Part shown: piece by piece, positions 21,976-30,895 of the stretch
Position numbering within the stretch: the first letter of the stretch is position 1
Layout of the letters: the number at the start of each line of letters is the position of its first letter
Assembly: GCF_007556605.1 (NCBI RefSeq)
Contig: NZ_VJND01000015.1
Location: 1 to 56,294 of the forward strand
Reading direction: 5' to 3'
Length of the DNA stretch: 56,294 nt
Source: Tepidimonas sediminis
Lineage (GTDB): Bacteria; Pseudomonadota; Gammaproteobacteria; Burkholderiales; Burkholderiaceae_C
The notes under the pieces: model-generated
The model's database searches: none
Told to the model about the DNA's origin: nothing
Seen by the model: only the letters and a program-made list of their open reading frames with translations
Translations under genes and position numbers: made by a program

Positions 21976-24294
21976 ATGGCCCACGCCTCCGACCCGTCCG
22001 CCGGCGCCGCCGGTCTCGGCCTCGCCGGCCGCGCCGCCTTCGTCGCGCTGCCGGCGACGGCCCTGGCCGCGCTGCTGGCGCTGCTGTGGGCGCACGAGCT
22101 GCCGCTGCGCGCGAGCTGGCCGTGGGTGCCGGCGGCCGGCATCGAGCTGGCGTTCCTCATCGATGGGCTGGCGGCGCTGATGCTGCTGATGATCACCGGC
22201 ATCGGCACCGCGGTGTTCGTCTACGCCGGCGGCTACCTGGCCGGCCATCCGCAGCAGGCGCGCCTGTACGCGCTGCTGACGGTGTTCATGGCGGCGATGA
22301 TCGGCTGCGTCACCGCCGACAACCTGTTCACGCTGTTCGTGTTCTGGGAGATCACGAGCCTCGTGTCGTTCCTGCTGGTCGGCTTCGACCATGAGCAGGC
22401 GGCCAGCCGCCGCTCGGCGCAGCAGGCGCTGCTGGTCACCGGCACCGGCGGGCTGGCGCTGCTGGCCGGCTTCATCCTGCTGGCCCAGGCGGCGGGCACC
22501 AGTTCGATCAGCGCGCTCGTCGGCGTGGTGCCGCAGCTGCCGGCCAGCCCCGCGCTGGTGGCGGCGCTGCTGCTGGTCTTCATCGGTGCGTTCACCAAAA
22601 GCGCGCAGTGGCCGTTTCACTTCTGGCTGCCCAACGCCATGGCGGCGCCGACGCCGGTGTCGGCCTACCTGCACTCGGCGACGATGGTCAAGCTCGGCGT
22701 CTACCTGCTGGCGCGGCTGGATCCGGCGTTCGGCCACTGGGAGCTGTGGGAGTGGACGTTGAAGGCCGTGGGGTCGCTGACCGCCGCGTGGGGCATGGTG
22801 CTGGCGCTGCGCGAGCGCGACCTCAAGCGCATCCTGGCCTGGTCCACCGTGGCGACGCTGGGCACGCTGGTGGTGCTGGTGGGGCTGCGCGGCGAGGGCG
22901 CGACGATCGCGGTGGGCGCGCTGCTGCTGGCGCACGCGCTGTACAAGGCGCCGCTGTTCTTCGTCGCCGGCAACGTCGACCACGGCACCGGCACGCGCGT
23001 GATCGACCGCCTGGGCAACCTGCGCCACGCGATGCCATGGACGGCGGCGGCGGCGCTGCTGGCCGGCGCCTCCATGGCCGGCATGCCGATGTCGTTCGGC
23101 TACATCGCCAAGGACGCGATCCTGGCGGCCAAGCAGGCCGGCGAGGCGGCGCTGTTCGCCCGCGCGGCCAACACGGTGTTCGGCGCCATCGCGGTAGCGG
23201 TGGCGGCGGTGGCGGCGATCCGCGTCTTCTGGCGCCACCCCGGCGCCAACGAGACGCCGCCCGCGCACGAGGGCGGGCCGGCGCTGGTGCTGCCGCCGCT
23301 GGTGCTGGCGCTGCTGGGCATCGTGCTCGGGGTGTTCCCGTTCGTCGTGCAGGATCTGATCGCCGAGGCGTCGGTGGCGATGACGCCGGGCACCGAGGCG
23401 GTGGCGCTGGCCCTGGCGCTGGAGGCCGGCCCGGCGCTGGCGTCGCTGGCGGTGACGCTGGCGGTGGGTCTGGCGGTGTTCGCGTTCTGGGATCCGCTGC
23501 ACCGGGCGCTGGAGTGGCTGGGAGCGCGGCTGGCGCCGCTGGCGATGGCGGCGCACTACGAGCGCGCGCTGCGCGCGATCCCGCGCCTGGCGGCGGGCTG
23601 CACCCGGGCGCTGCAGCACGGGGCGCTGCCGGGCTACGTCGGGATGATGGTGGCGGCGGTGGTGCTGGCGCTGCTGTCGGTGGGGGGAGCGGTCGCCGCG
23701 GCCTGGACGTGGCCGCCGGTGTCGCTGCCGAGCGTCGGTGTGCTGGCCGGCGCGCTGCTGGTCGTGGCCGGGGCGCTCTTGGCGCTGCCGCAGCGCGACC
23801 GCCTGGTGCTGCTGCTGGCCGCCGGACTGACCGGCTACGGCAGCGCGCTCGTGTTCCTGTTTGCCGGGGCGCCGGACGTGGCGTTCACGCAGTTCGTCGT
23901 CGAGTCGGTGTTCGTCGTCGTGGTGGCCTCGGTGCTGATGAAGCTGCGCCTGCGCGGCTACGGTGCCGGGCTGGTGGACGACGGGCCGCGCGCGTGGCGC
24001 GCGCTGCTGGCGCTGGCCGCGGGGGTGGGCGCGGCGGCGTGGCTGCTGCTGTCGGTGGCCACACCGTTCGATGCGGCGCTGGCGGACTTCTTCGGCGCGC
24101 GCAGCGTGCCCGAGGCGCACGGGCGCAACGTCGTCAACGTGATCCTGGTGGACTTCCGCGCGCTGGACACGCTGGGCGAGATCTCGGTGGTGATGCTGTC
24201 GCTGCTGGCGGCGTGGCCGCTGCTGCAGGCGCTGGCGCGCCAGCGCGACTGGGGTGCGCGCCGCGCGGCGCCGGCGCGGGAGGAGCCGCGATGA
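21976..24294 (+). CDS. mrpA: Na+/H+ antiporter subunit A (MrpA/MnhA), unfused type
   Basis: A 772-residue, NuoL-related integral membrane protein, the largest subunit of a Mrp cation/proton antiporter. FVFWEITS holds the conserved Glu (residue 125); GAFTKSAQWPFHFWLP and LHSATMVKLG contain the proton-path lysines. The C-terminal third has the MbhD-like (FAGAPDVAFTQFVVE) and MbhE-like (NVVNVILVDFRALDTLGE) segments but no MrpB part, which is a separate gene here (group 1 layout). The ATG has no good ribosome site; a GGAGGAGG lies about 45 bases upstream. Same-strand ATGA overlap with mrpB. It may move Na+ and/or K+. Confidence 0.9.
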   Translation: MAHASDPSAGAAGLGLAGRAAFVALPATALAALLALLWAHELPLRASWPWVPAAGIELAFLIDGLAALMLLMITGIGTAVFVYAGGYLAGHPQQARLYALLTVFMAAMIGCVTADNLFTLFVFWEITSLVSFLLVGFDHEQAASRRSAQQALLVTGTGGLALLAGFILLAQAAGTSSISALVGVVPQLPASPALVAALLLVFIGAFTKSAQWPFHFWLPNAMAAPTPVSAYLHSATMVKLGVYLLARLDPAFGHWELWEWTLKAVGSLTAAWGMVLALRERDLKRILAWSTVATLGTLVVLVGLRGEGATIAVGALLLAHALYKAPLFFVAGNVDHGTGTRVIDRLGNLRHAMPWTAAAALLAGASMAGMPMSFGYIAKDAILAAKQAGEAALFARAANTVFGAIAVAVAAVAAIRVFWRHPGANETPPAHEGGPALVLPPLVLALLGIVLGVFPFVVQDLIAEASVAMTPGTEAVALALALEAGPALASLAVTLAVGLAVFAFWDPLHRALEWLGARLAPLAMAAHYERALRAIPRLAAGCTRALQHGALPGYVGMMVAAVVLALLSVGGAVAAAWTWPPVSLPSVGVLAGALLVVAGALLALPQRDRLVLLLAAGLTGYGSALVFLFAGAPDVAFTQFVVESVFVVVVASVLMKLRLRGYGAGLVDDGPRAWRALLALAAGVGAAAWLLLSVATPFDAALADFFGARSVPEAHGRNVVNVILVDFRALDTLGEISVVMLSLLAAWPLLQALARQRDWGARRAAPAREEPR

Positions 24295-24746
24295 ACCGCC
24301 GCTCGCCGATGCTGGAGGTGGTGGCCGGGCCGCTCTACGGGCTGATCCTGGCGGCGTCGCTGTGGGTGCTGTTGCGCGGGCACAACGAGCCGGGCGGCGG
24401 CTTCATCGGCGGGCTGGTGGCGGCCAGCGCCTCGGTGCTGTGGGCGGTGGCGCGCGGCACCGAGGCGGCGCGGCGGCGTCTGCCGCTGCGCTCGCCGCAG
24501 GCGCTGGCGGCGGCCGGCGTGGCACTGGCGCTGCTGTCGGGGCTGCCGGCGGCGTGGTTCGGCCTGCCGTACCTCACGCACCTGTGGGGCAGCCTGCCGG
24601 CAGGGGTGGCGGTTTCCACGGTGCTGGTGTTCGATCTGGGCGTCTACCTCTGCGTCTGGGGGGCGCTGGCCGGGTATGCGCTGGCGCTGCTGGCGCTGGA
24701 CGAGGCGCCGGCCACGGACGGCCAGACTGCAGGAGAGGAGCGATGA
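24291..24746 (+). CDS. mrpB: Na+/H+ antiporter subunit B (MrpB/MnhB)
   Basis: A 151-residue membrane protein with about four helices and the MnhB signature LLRGHNEPGGGFIGGLVAA, conserved in both fused and unfused family members. It forms part of the membrane interface beside MrpA. Its ATG overlaps the mrpA stop and its stop overlaps the mrpC start. GGGAGGAG lies about seven bases before the ATG. Confidence 0.9.
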   Translation: MNRRSPMLEVVAGPLYGLILAASLWVLLRGHNEPGGGFIGGLVAASASVLWAVARGTEAARRRLPLRSPQALAAAGVALALLSGLPAAWFGLPYLTHLWGSLPAGVAVSTVLVFDLGVYLCVWGALAGYALALLALDEAPATDGQTAGEER

Positions 24747-25180
24747 TCTGGACGGTGGCGCTGGCGGTCGGGGTGGCGCTCGGGGCCGGGGTGTACCTGG
24801 CGCTGTCGCGCGACGTGCTGCGCATCGTGCTGGGGCTGGCGATCGCCGGCAGCGCGGTGAATCTGGCGCTGTTCGCTTCCGGGCGGCTGGGGCCGGCGCA
24901 GCCGGCGGTGGTGCCGGCCGGCCAGCTGGCGCTGGAGCAGGCGGCCAACCCGCTGCCGCAGGCGCTGGTGCTCACCGCGATCGTCATCGGCTTTGCGCTG
25001 GTGTGCTTTGCGCTGGTGCTGGCGCTGCGGCTGATCCAGCGCGTCGGCAGCGACGACGCGGTGGTGCTGCGCCAGGCCGAGCCGCCCGCCACCGATCCGG
25101 TCAAGCCGCCGGTGACACCGCCGGCGTTCGAGCCGGTCTGGCCGCCGCGCGACGGGGGGGCGATGGAGGGCGGCCGATGA
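24743..25180 (+). CDS. mrpC: Na+/H+ antiporter subunit C (MrpC/MnhC, NuoK-like)
   Basis: A 145-residue protein with three membrane helices like NuoK. NPLPQALVLTAIVIGFAL is the family signature. A 30-residue charged, Pro-rich cytoplasmic tail after the last helix is longer than in many homologues. Coupled on both sides by ATGA overlaps. Confidence 0.9.
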   Translation: MIWTVALAVGVALGAGVYLALSRDVLRIVLGLAIAGSAVNLALFASGRLGPAQPAVVPAGQLALEQAANPLPQALVLTAIVIGFALVCFALVLALRLIQRVGSDDAVVLRQAEPPATDPVKPPVTPPAFEPVWPPRDGGAMEGGR

Positions 25181-26640
25181 GCTGGCTCGTCACCGTGCCG
25201 GTGCTGGTGCCGCTGGCCACCGCCGCGGCCACCACGCTGCTGCAGCGCCATGCGGCGGCGCAACGCGTGGTCAGCCACCTCGGCGCGTGGGCCCTGCTGG
25301 CCGGGGCGCTGGCGCTGGTGGCCCAGGCCGCCGCCGGCGTGCCGCTGCGCATGGTGTTCGGCGACTGGGGGGAACCGTTCGGCATCGTGTTCGCGGTGGA
25401 CCGGCTGTCGGCGGCCCTGGTGCTCGTCACCGCGGTGATGGCGGTGGCGTGCCTGACCTTCCAGGCCAGCGACGCCGATCCGGGGCCGGCGCACCCGCTG
25501 CAGCTGCCGCTGGTGCACGGGCTGCTGGCCGGCGTCGGCGGGGCGTTCGCCACCGCCGACCTGTTCAACCTCTACGTCTGGTTCGAGGTGATGCTGATCT
25601 GCGCGGTGGGCCTGCTGGCGCTGGGCGGGCGCACCGACCAGCTCGATGGCACGTTCAAGTACTACACGCTGAACCTGGTCGGCACGCTGCTGCTGTTGCT
25701 GGCGGTCGGCATGGTCTACGCCGTCAGCGGGCACCTGAACTACGGCGCGCTGGCGCAGGCGCTGCCGCAGGTGCCGGCGGGGCCGGCGGCGCTGGCGCTC
25801 GCGGGCCTGCTGCTGGCGTTCCTGGTCAAGGCCGGGGCGTTTCCGCTGTTCGCCTGGCTGCCGGCGGCGTACCCGACGCTGCCGGCGCCGCTGCTGGCGC
25901 TGTTCGCGGGGCTGCTGACCAAGGTCGGCGCCTATGCGGTGCTGCGCACGCTGGCCGATCTGGCGCCGGCGGCGGCCACGGCCTGGCTGGCCGAGGCGCT
26001 GGGCTGGATCGCGGCGGCCACGATGCTGGTCGGGGTGCTGGGCGCGGCCTACCACTGGGACATGCGGCGCATCCTGGCGTTTCACATCGTCAGCCAGATC
26101 GGCTACATCCTGCTGGCGGTGGCGCTGGCCAGCCCGGCCGGCGACGCGGCGGCGCTGTTCTACACGCTGCACCACATCGTCGTGAAGGCCAACCTGTTCC
26201 TGATCGCGGCCATCGTCTGGCGCCTGACCGGTGGCTACGATCTGCGCGCCATCGGCGGGCTGTGGCGCGCGCGCCCGTGGCTCGGCGTGCTGTTCCTGGT
26301 GCCGGCGCTGTCGCTGGTCGGCATCCCGCCGCTGTCGGGCTTCTGGTCCAAGCTGTGGGTGCTGCAGGAGGCGCTGGCGCAGGGGCGCCTGGTCTGGACG
26401 GCGGTGGCGCTGCTGGTGAGTGTGCTGACGCTGTATTCGATGATGAAGATCTGGATGGAGGCGTTCTGGAAGCCGCACCCGCAGCCGGGCTGGCAGCCGC
26501 CGCGCGACGCGCGCCTGGGCCCGGCGTGGGCGGCGACGCTCGTGCTGGCGCTCATCACGCTGGCCATTGGGCTGTGGCCGCAGGGGCTGCTCGATTACGC
26601 GCTGGCGGCGGCCGGCACGCTGGGCGGAGGGGCGCGATGA
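25177..26640 (+). CDS. mrpD: Na+/H+ antiporter subunit D (MrpD/MnhD, NuoM/N-like)
   Basis: A 487-residue antiporter-like subunit with about 14 helices. Glu137 in LYVWFEVMLI corresponds exactly to the essential Glu of Bacillus MrpD; VKAGAFPLFAWLP and LTKVGAYAVLR carry the central lysines, and LFYTLHHIVVKANLFL the later histidines and Lys. All ionisable residues expected of an active proton channel are present. Start within the mrpC stop; stop within the mrpE start. Confidence 0.92.
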   Translation: MSWLVTVPVLVPLATAAATTLLQRHAAAQRVVSHLGAWALLAGALALVAQAAAGVPLRMVFGDWGEPFGIVFAVDRLSAALVLVTAVMAVACLTFQASDADPGPAHPLQLPLVHGLLAGVGGAFATADLFNLYVWFEVMLICAVGLLALGGRTDQLDGTFKYYTLNLVGTLLLLLAVGMVYAVSGHLNYGALAQALPQVPAGPAALALAGLLLAFLVKAGAFPLFAWLPAAYPTLPAPLLALFAGLLTKVGAYAVLRTLADLAPAAATAWLAEALGWIAAATMLVGVLGAAYHWDMRRILAFHIVSQIGYILLAVALASPAGDAAALFYTLHHIVVKANLFLIAAIVWRLTGGYDLRAIGGLWRARPWLGVLFLVPALSLVGIPPLSGFWSKLWVLQEALAQGRLVWTAVALLVSVLTLYSMMKIWMEAFWKPHPQPGWQPPRDARLGPAWAATLVLALITLAIGLWPQGLLDYALAAAGTLGGGAR

Positions 26641-26996
26641 GGGCCGGGCCGGTGCGCAAGGCGGCCGCGGCGCTGGCGCTGCTGGTGCGCTTCCTCGTGG
26701 CGGTGGTGATCTCCGGCGTGCAGACCGTGGGCGTGATCGTGCGCGCGACGCTGAAGCGCCGCGCGCCGCCGGCGGCGTTCGTGCGCGTGCCGTTTGCGCC
26801 GATGAGCGAGCGGGGGGCGGCGCTGCTGGCCTGCATGGTGACGCTGACGCCGGGCACCACCGCGATCGACATCGACCTGCAGCGCGGCGAGCTGCTGCTG
26901 CACGTGCTGGACGCCTCCGACACCGAGGCGGTGCTGCGCGGCATCCGGCGCGATTTCGAGCCGGGGCTGGTGACGCTGTTCGGACGGGAGGGCTGA
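26637..26996 (+). CDS. mrpE: Na+/H+ antiporter subunit E (MrpE/MnhE), short form
   Basis: The protein is only 119 residues, against about 160 for usual MrpE. The C-terminal cytoplasmic domain is normal (CMVTLTPGTTAIDIDLQRGE and LLLHVLDASD), but the N-terminus has only one hydrophobic segment (about residues 10-35); the first two membrane helices of the family are missing. The start overlaps the mrpD stop, leaving no room for a longer version without running into mrpD in another frame. It may still function as a scaffold for the complex. Confidence 0.85.
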   Translation: MRAGPVRKAAAALALLVRFLVAVVISGVQTVGVIVRATLKRRAPPAAFVRVPFAPMSERGAALLACMVTLTPGTTAIDIDLQRGELLLHVLDASDTEAVLRGIRRDFEPGLVTLFGREG

Positions 26997-26997
26997 G

Positions 26998-27261
26998 GTG
27001 GGCGTGACGGTGACGATCCTGGTGCTGGCGGCGGGGGTGGCCACGGCGCTGGCGGTGGTGCGGATGCTGCGCGGGCCGCGCCACGCCGACCGCATCGTGG
27101 CGCTGGACATCCTGCTGGCGGCGGCGGTGGCGCTGTGCGTGGCGGCGTCGCTGGCCACGCAGCGCACGGTGTTCCTCGACGTGGCCATCGGGCTGGCGCT
27201 GGTGGGATTCGTGGCCACGATCGGCTGGGCGCGGCTGGTGGACCGGGGAGGCATGTCGTGA
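26998..27261 (+). CDS. mrpF: Na+/H+ antiporter subunit F (MrpF/MnhF)
   Basis: An 87-residue protein with three membrane helices and the family motif RMLRGPRHADRIVALDIL around residue 23. GTG start one base after the mrpE stop, with a GAGG overlapping the mrpE end. Its stop overlaps the mrpG start (GTGA). Confidence 0.88.
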   Translation: MGVTVTILVLAAGVATALAVVRMLRGPRHADRIVALDILLAAAVALCVAASLATQRTVFLDVAIGLALVGFVATIGWARLVDRGGMS

Positions 27262-27581
27262 GCGCGCTGGGCAGTCTGCTGCTGCTGGCCGGCGCGGCGC
27301 TGCTGGTGGTGGCGGCCTGGGGGGTGGTCATGCTGCCGGACGCGCTGACGCGCCAGCACGCCGCCACCAAGGCCGGCACGCTGGCGGTGGCGCTGGTGGC
27401 GCTGGGCGCGCTGCTGGTGGCCGGGCAGTGGGCGTGGACGTGGCGGCTGCTGCTGGTGATCGGCTTTCTGCTGGCCACGCTGCCGGTGGCGTCCAACCTG
27501 CTGGCGCGCGCCGCGGTGCGCGAGGCCGGGCTGGACGACGACATGCGCCGCGCCGCCTCCGCCGGCGGCCCGCCGCGCTGA
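27258..27581 (+). CDS. mrpG: Na+/H+ antiporter subunit G (MrpG/MnhG)
   Basis: A 107-residue protein with three membrane helices and the MnhG signature VVMLPDALTRQHAATKAGTL. GTG start overlapping the mrpF stop. It ends the first antiporter operon; the next operon begins 114 bases later. A short GC hairpin (CGGCG-AAAAG-CGCCG) near 27591-27605 lacks a T run and is a weak terminator candidate at best. Confidence 0.88.
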   Translation: MSALGSLLLLAGAALLVVAAWGVVMLPDALTRQHAATKAGTLAVALVALGALLVAGQWAWTWRLLLVIGFLLATLPVASNLLARAAVREAGLDDDMRRAASAGGPPR

Positions 27582-27616
27582 GCCGCGCCGCGGCGAAAAG
27601 CGCCGCCGCGCGTGCC

Positions 27617-27622
27617 TACAAT
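27617..27622 (+). promoter_or_regulatory. Candidate -10 (TACAAT) for the second antiporter operon
   Basis: TACAAT is an isolated AT-rich hexamer in the 114-base gap between the operons. No convincing -35 lies 16-18 bases upstream. It would give a leader of roughly 65-70 bases before the PhaAB start. Confidence 0.4.
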
Positions 27623-27695
27623 CGCGGGGTCGCGGCGGCATCCGCCGCGGCGGCGCGGCCGCCGGGTCGCGCCCGCCTCATCCCGCTCCGTCGTC

Positions 27696-30530
27696 ATGGC
27701 CGTCCTGCTTGCCATCATCCTGCTGCCGTTGCTCGTCGGCACCGCGCTGACGTGGGCACTGTCGCGGCGTTCGCGCGCCGCCACCGTGGGGGCGGCGCTG
27801 GCCGTGACGCTGGCGAGCCTGGCGCTGATCGTCGCGCAGGCGCCGCAGGTCTGGGCCGGGCAGGCGGTGGCGGGCTTCCTGCCGTGGGTGCCCGACATCG
27901 GCCTCAACGTCGGGCTGCGCCTGGATGGCCTGGCGTGGCTGTTCGCCGCGCTGATCACCTTCATCGGCGTGCTGATCGTCGTCTACGGGGCCTACTACCT
28001 CGGCCCGGACGATCCGCCCGGCAAGTTCTACGCCGTGCTGATGCTGTTCATGGCGGCGATGCTGGGCGTGGTGCTGTCGGACAACCTGCTGCTGCTGGTG
28101 GTGTTCTGGGAGCTGACCAGCCTGTCGTCGTTCCTGCTGGTGGGCTACTGGAGCCACCGCGCCGACGCGCGCGCCGGGGCGCGGCAGGCGCTGGCGGTGA
28201 CCGGCGGCGGCGGGCTGGCGATGCTGGCGGGCTTCGTGCTGCTGGGCTGGGTCGCCGGCACGTTCGAGATCAGCGAGATGGCCGGCCGCGCCGCCGAGAT
28301 CCAGGCCGACCCGTGGTTCGTGCCGGCGCTGCTGCTGATCCTGCTGGGCGCCTTCACCAAGAGCGCGCAGTGGCCGTTCCACTTCTGGCTGCCGGACGCG
28401 ATGGCGGCGCCGACGCCGGTGTCGGCCTACCTGCACTCGGCCACCATGGTCAAGGCCGGCCTGTTCCTGCTGATGCGGCTGCATCCGGTGCTGGCCGGCA
28501 GCGGCACGTTCGAGCTGCTGGTGACGGGCGCCGGGCTGGTCACGGTAGCGTTCGCGGCCTTCGTGGCCATCTTCAAGCACGACCTCAAGGGCCTGCTGGC
28601 CTACTCCACGGTCAGCCACCTCGGGCTGATCATGTTCCTCGTCGGGCTGGGCTCGCCGCTGGCGGCGGCGGCGGCGCTGCTGCACGTGCTCAACCACGCC
28701 AGCTTCAAGGCGCCGCTGTTCATGGTGGCCGGCATTGTCGACCACGAGACCGGCTCGCGCGACATGCGGCGGCTGGGCGGCCTGGCGGTGCTGATGCCGT
28801 GGACCGCGACGCTGGCGGTCGTCGCGGCGGCCTCGATGGCCGGCGTGCCGCTGACCAACGGCTTCGTCTCCAAGGAGCTGTTCTTCGCCGAGGCGGTGGG
28901 CACCGGCACGTGGTTCGTGCCGCTGGTGGTGACGCTGGCCGGCGCATGCAGCGTGGCGTATTCGCTGCGGCTGGTGCACGACACCTTCTTCCACGGGCCG
29001 CCGGGAGAGGTGCCGAACCCGCACCCGCACGAGCCGCCACTGGGCATGTGGCTGCCGGCCACCTTGCTGGTGCTGATCGCGGTGGCGGCGGGGCTGGCGC
29101 CGGCGGCGGTGTTCGGCCCGCTGGTGGAGGTGGCGGCGGCGGCGATGGTGGCGCCGCAGCCGTTGCCCGAGCTGCACCTGGCGCTGTGGCACGGCGTCAA
29201 CCTGCCGTTGGTGATGAGCCTGCTGGCGCTGGCCGGCGGAGTGGCGCTGTACGCCGCGCTGCAGCGCGGCCGCCGGCTGCACGGGCTGGCGGTGGAGGGC
29301 TGGTTCGGTCCGCTGCAGGGGCGCGTGGTGTTCGAGCGCGCGGTCGACGGCCTGCTGGGCTTGGCCGGGCGCGCCACCGCGGCGCTGGAAAACGGCTCGC
29401 TGCAGCGCTATCTGGCGTGGCTGGTCGGCGCGGCGGTGGTGGCGGCCGCGGCCGTGCTGGCCGGGCAGGGCATCGGCGCCGGCGCGCGCGAGCGGCTGCC
29501 CGCCAACGCGCTGGCCTGGGTGGTGTGGGCGCTGCTGGCGGCCACCTGCGTGGCGCTGGTGTGGCTGCACCACTGGCGGTTCCTGGCGGTGGTGCTGGTC
29601 GGCGTCGTGGGGCTGGTCACGTCGCTGGTGTTCGTGAGCTTCTCGGCGCCGGATCTGGCGCTGACCCAACTGTCGGTGGAGCTGGTCTCCACCGTGCTGC
29701 TGCTGATGGGGCTGGCGCTGCTGCCGGCGCGCTCGCCGCGCGAATCCAGCCCCGACCGGCGCCTGCGCGACGCGCTGCTGGCGATCGCCGGCGGGGCGGG
29801 GCTGGGCTGGATCGCCTGGGTGATGCTGACGCGCGACTACAGCTCGATCGCGTGGTATTTCCTCGAGCACTCGCTGCCCAAGGGTGGCGGCGCCAACGTC
29901 GTCAACGTGATCCTGGTGGACTTCCGTGGCTACGACACGTTCGGCGAGATCACGGTGCTGGCGATCGCGGCGATCGGCGTGCTGGCGCTGCTGGAGGGCA
30001 TGCGCGTGCACCGGCCGGCGGTCGACGAGGGCGGACGGCGCTGGACCTTTGCCGAGCCGCCGCTGCTGCTGCGCGTGGCGGCCTCGGTGGTGCTGCCGGC
30101 GGCGCTGGTGGTGGCGGTCTACATCTTCATGCGCGGGCACAACGCGCCCGGCGGCGGCTTCATCGCCGGGCTGGTGACGGCGGTGGCGCTGGTGCTGCAG
30201 TTCATGGCGCTGGGCCAGCGGCGTGCCGAGGCCGCGCTGCGCGCGGGGGCCGGGCGGCGTTACGTGCGCTGGATCGGCACCGGGCTGGCCACCGCCGGGG
30301 CCACCGGCATCGGTGCCTTCCTGTTCGGGCGGCCGTTCCTGACCAGCGCGCACGGCCATCCGCACCTGCCGCTGCTGGGTGAGCTGCCGCTCGCAAGCGC
30401 GGCGCTGTTCGACCTTGGGGTGTATTTCACGGTGGTCGGCGCCACGCTGCTGACGATCTCGGTGCTGGGCTCGGCCAGCGTCGAGGGGCACGAGCGCGAC
30501 GCGGCCGCGGCCGGAGGGCCGGCACGATGA
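27696..30530 (+). CDS. phaA: Monovalent cation/H+ antiporter subunit A, fused AB type (PhaAB)
   Basis: A 944-residue fused MrpA-MrpB protein (group 2, Pha type). The NuoL-like part has VVFWELTSLSSF (Glu139), GAFTKSAQWPFHFWLP and LHSATMVKAG. Next come the MbhD-like (FSAPDLALTQLSVE) and MbhE-like (NVVNVILVDFRGYDTFGE) regions, and finally an MnhB domain (IFMRGHNAPGGGFIAGLV) that is a separate gene in the operon before. ATG at 27696 begins the first membrane helix; upstream in-frame codons are Arg-rich and unlikely. Pha systems mainly move K+ out against H+, but Na+ is possible. Confidence 0.92.
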   Translation: MAVLLAIILLPLLVGTALTWALSRRSRAATVGAALAVTLASLALIVAQAPQVWAGQAVAGFLPWVPDIGLNVGLRLDGLAWLFAALITFIGVLIVVYGAYYLGPDDPPGKFYAVLMLFMAAMLGVVLSDNLLLLVVFWELTSLSSFLLVGYWSHRADARAGARQALAVTGGGGLAMLAGFVLLGWVAGTFEISEMAGRAAEIQADPWFVPALLLILLGAFTKSAQWPFHFWLPDAMAAPTPVSAYLHSATMVKAGLFLLMRLHPVLAGSGTFELLVTGAGLVTVAFAAFVAIFKHDLKGLLAYSTVSHLGLIMFLVGLGSPLAAAAALLHVLNHASFKAPLFMVAGIVDHETGSRDMRRLGGLAVLMPWTATLAVVAAASMAGVPLTNGFVSKELFFAEAVGTGTWFVPLVVTLAGACSVAYSLRLVHDTFFHGPPGEVPNPHPHEPPLGMWLPATLLVLIAVAAGLAPAAVFGPLVEVAAAAMVAPQPLPELHLALWHGVNLPLVMSLLALAGGVALYAALQRGRRLHGLAVEGWFGPLQGRVVFERAVDGLLGLAGRATAALENGSLQRYLAWLVGAAVVAAAAVLAGQGIGAGARERLPANALAWVVWALLAATCVALVWLHHWRFLAVVLVGVVGLVTSLVFVSFSAPDLALTQLSVELVSTVLLLMGLALLPARSPRESSPDRRLRDALLAIAGGAGLGWIAWVMLTRDYSSIAWYFLEHSLPKGGGANVVNVILVDFRGYDTFGEITVLAIAAIGVLALLEGMRVHRPAVDEGGRRWTFAEPPLLLRVAASVVLPAALVVAVYIFMRGHNAPGGGFIAGLVTAVALVLQFMALGQRRAEAALRAGAGRRYVRWIGTGLATAGATGIGAFLFGRPFLTSAHGHPHLPLLGELPLASAALFDLGVYFTVVGATLLTISVLGSASVEGHERDAAAAGGPAR

Positions 30531-30895
30531 GCATGGAGTTTCTGGTTGCCTCGGGCCTGGGGCTGGTGACCGCGTGCGGCATCTACCTGCTGCTGCGCGG
30601 GCGTACCTTCCCGGTGGTGCTGGGGCTGTCGCTGCTGAGCTACGCGGTCAACGTCTTCATCTTCGTGATGGGGCGGCTGTGGACCGACGCGCACCCGATC
30701 CTGGGCAGCGGCGAGACGGCGGTCGACCCGCTGCCGCAGGCGCTGGTGCTGACGGCGATCGTGATCGGCTTTGCCACCACCGGCTTCATTGTCGAGCTGG
30801 CGCTGCGCAGCGCGCACGAGAACGGCAGCGACCACGTCGACGGGCGTGAGCCCGGGGTGCCGCTGGGCGCCGCCGCGCGCCAGGAGGAGGGCTGA
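30527..30895 (+). CDS. phaC: Monovalent cation/H+ antiporter subunit C (PhaC, NuoK-like)
   Basis: A 122-residue three-helix NuoK-like subunit with the signature DPLPQALVLTAIVIGFAT. ATGA overlap with phaA; its TGA overlaps the phaD ATG by one base. (The symbol here means the antiporter subunit, not polyhydroxyalkanoate synthase.). Confidence 0.9.
   Translation: MSMEFLVASGLGLVTACGIYLLLRGRTFPVVLGLSLLSYAVNVFIFVMGRLWTDAHPILGSGETAVDPLPQALVLTAIVIGFATTGFIVELALRSAHENGSDHVDGREPGVPLGAAARQEEG

Noticed and set aside
21592-24120. Long minus-strand open frame opposite mrpA
   Set aside because: Composed of Gln/Arg/His repeats mirroring the Leu/Ala codons of mrpA; a composition shadow. The same holds for frames opposite the second antiporter operon.
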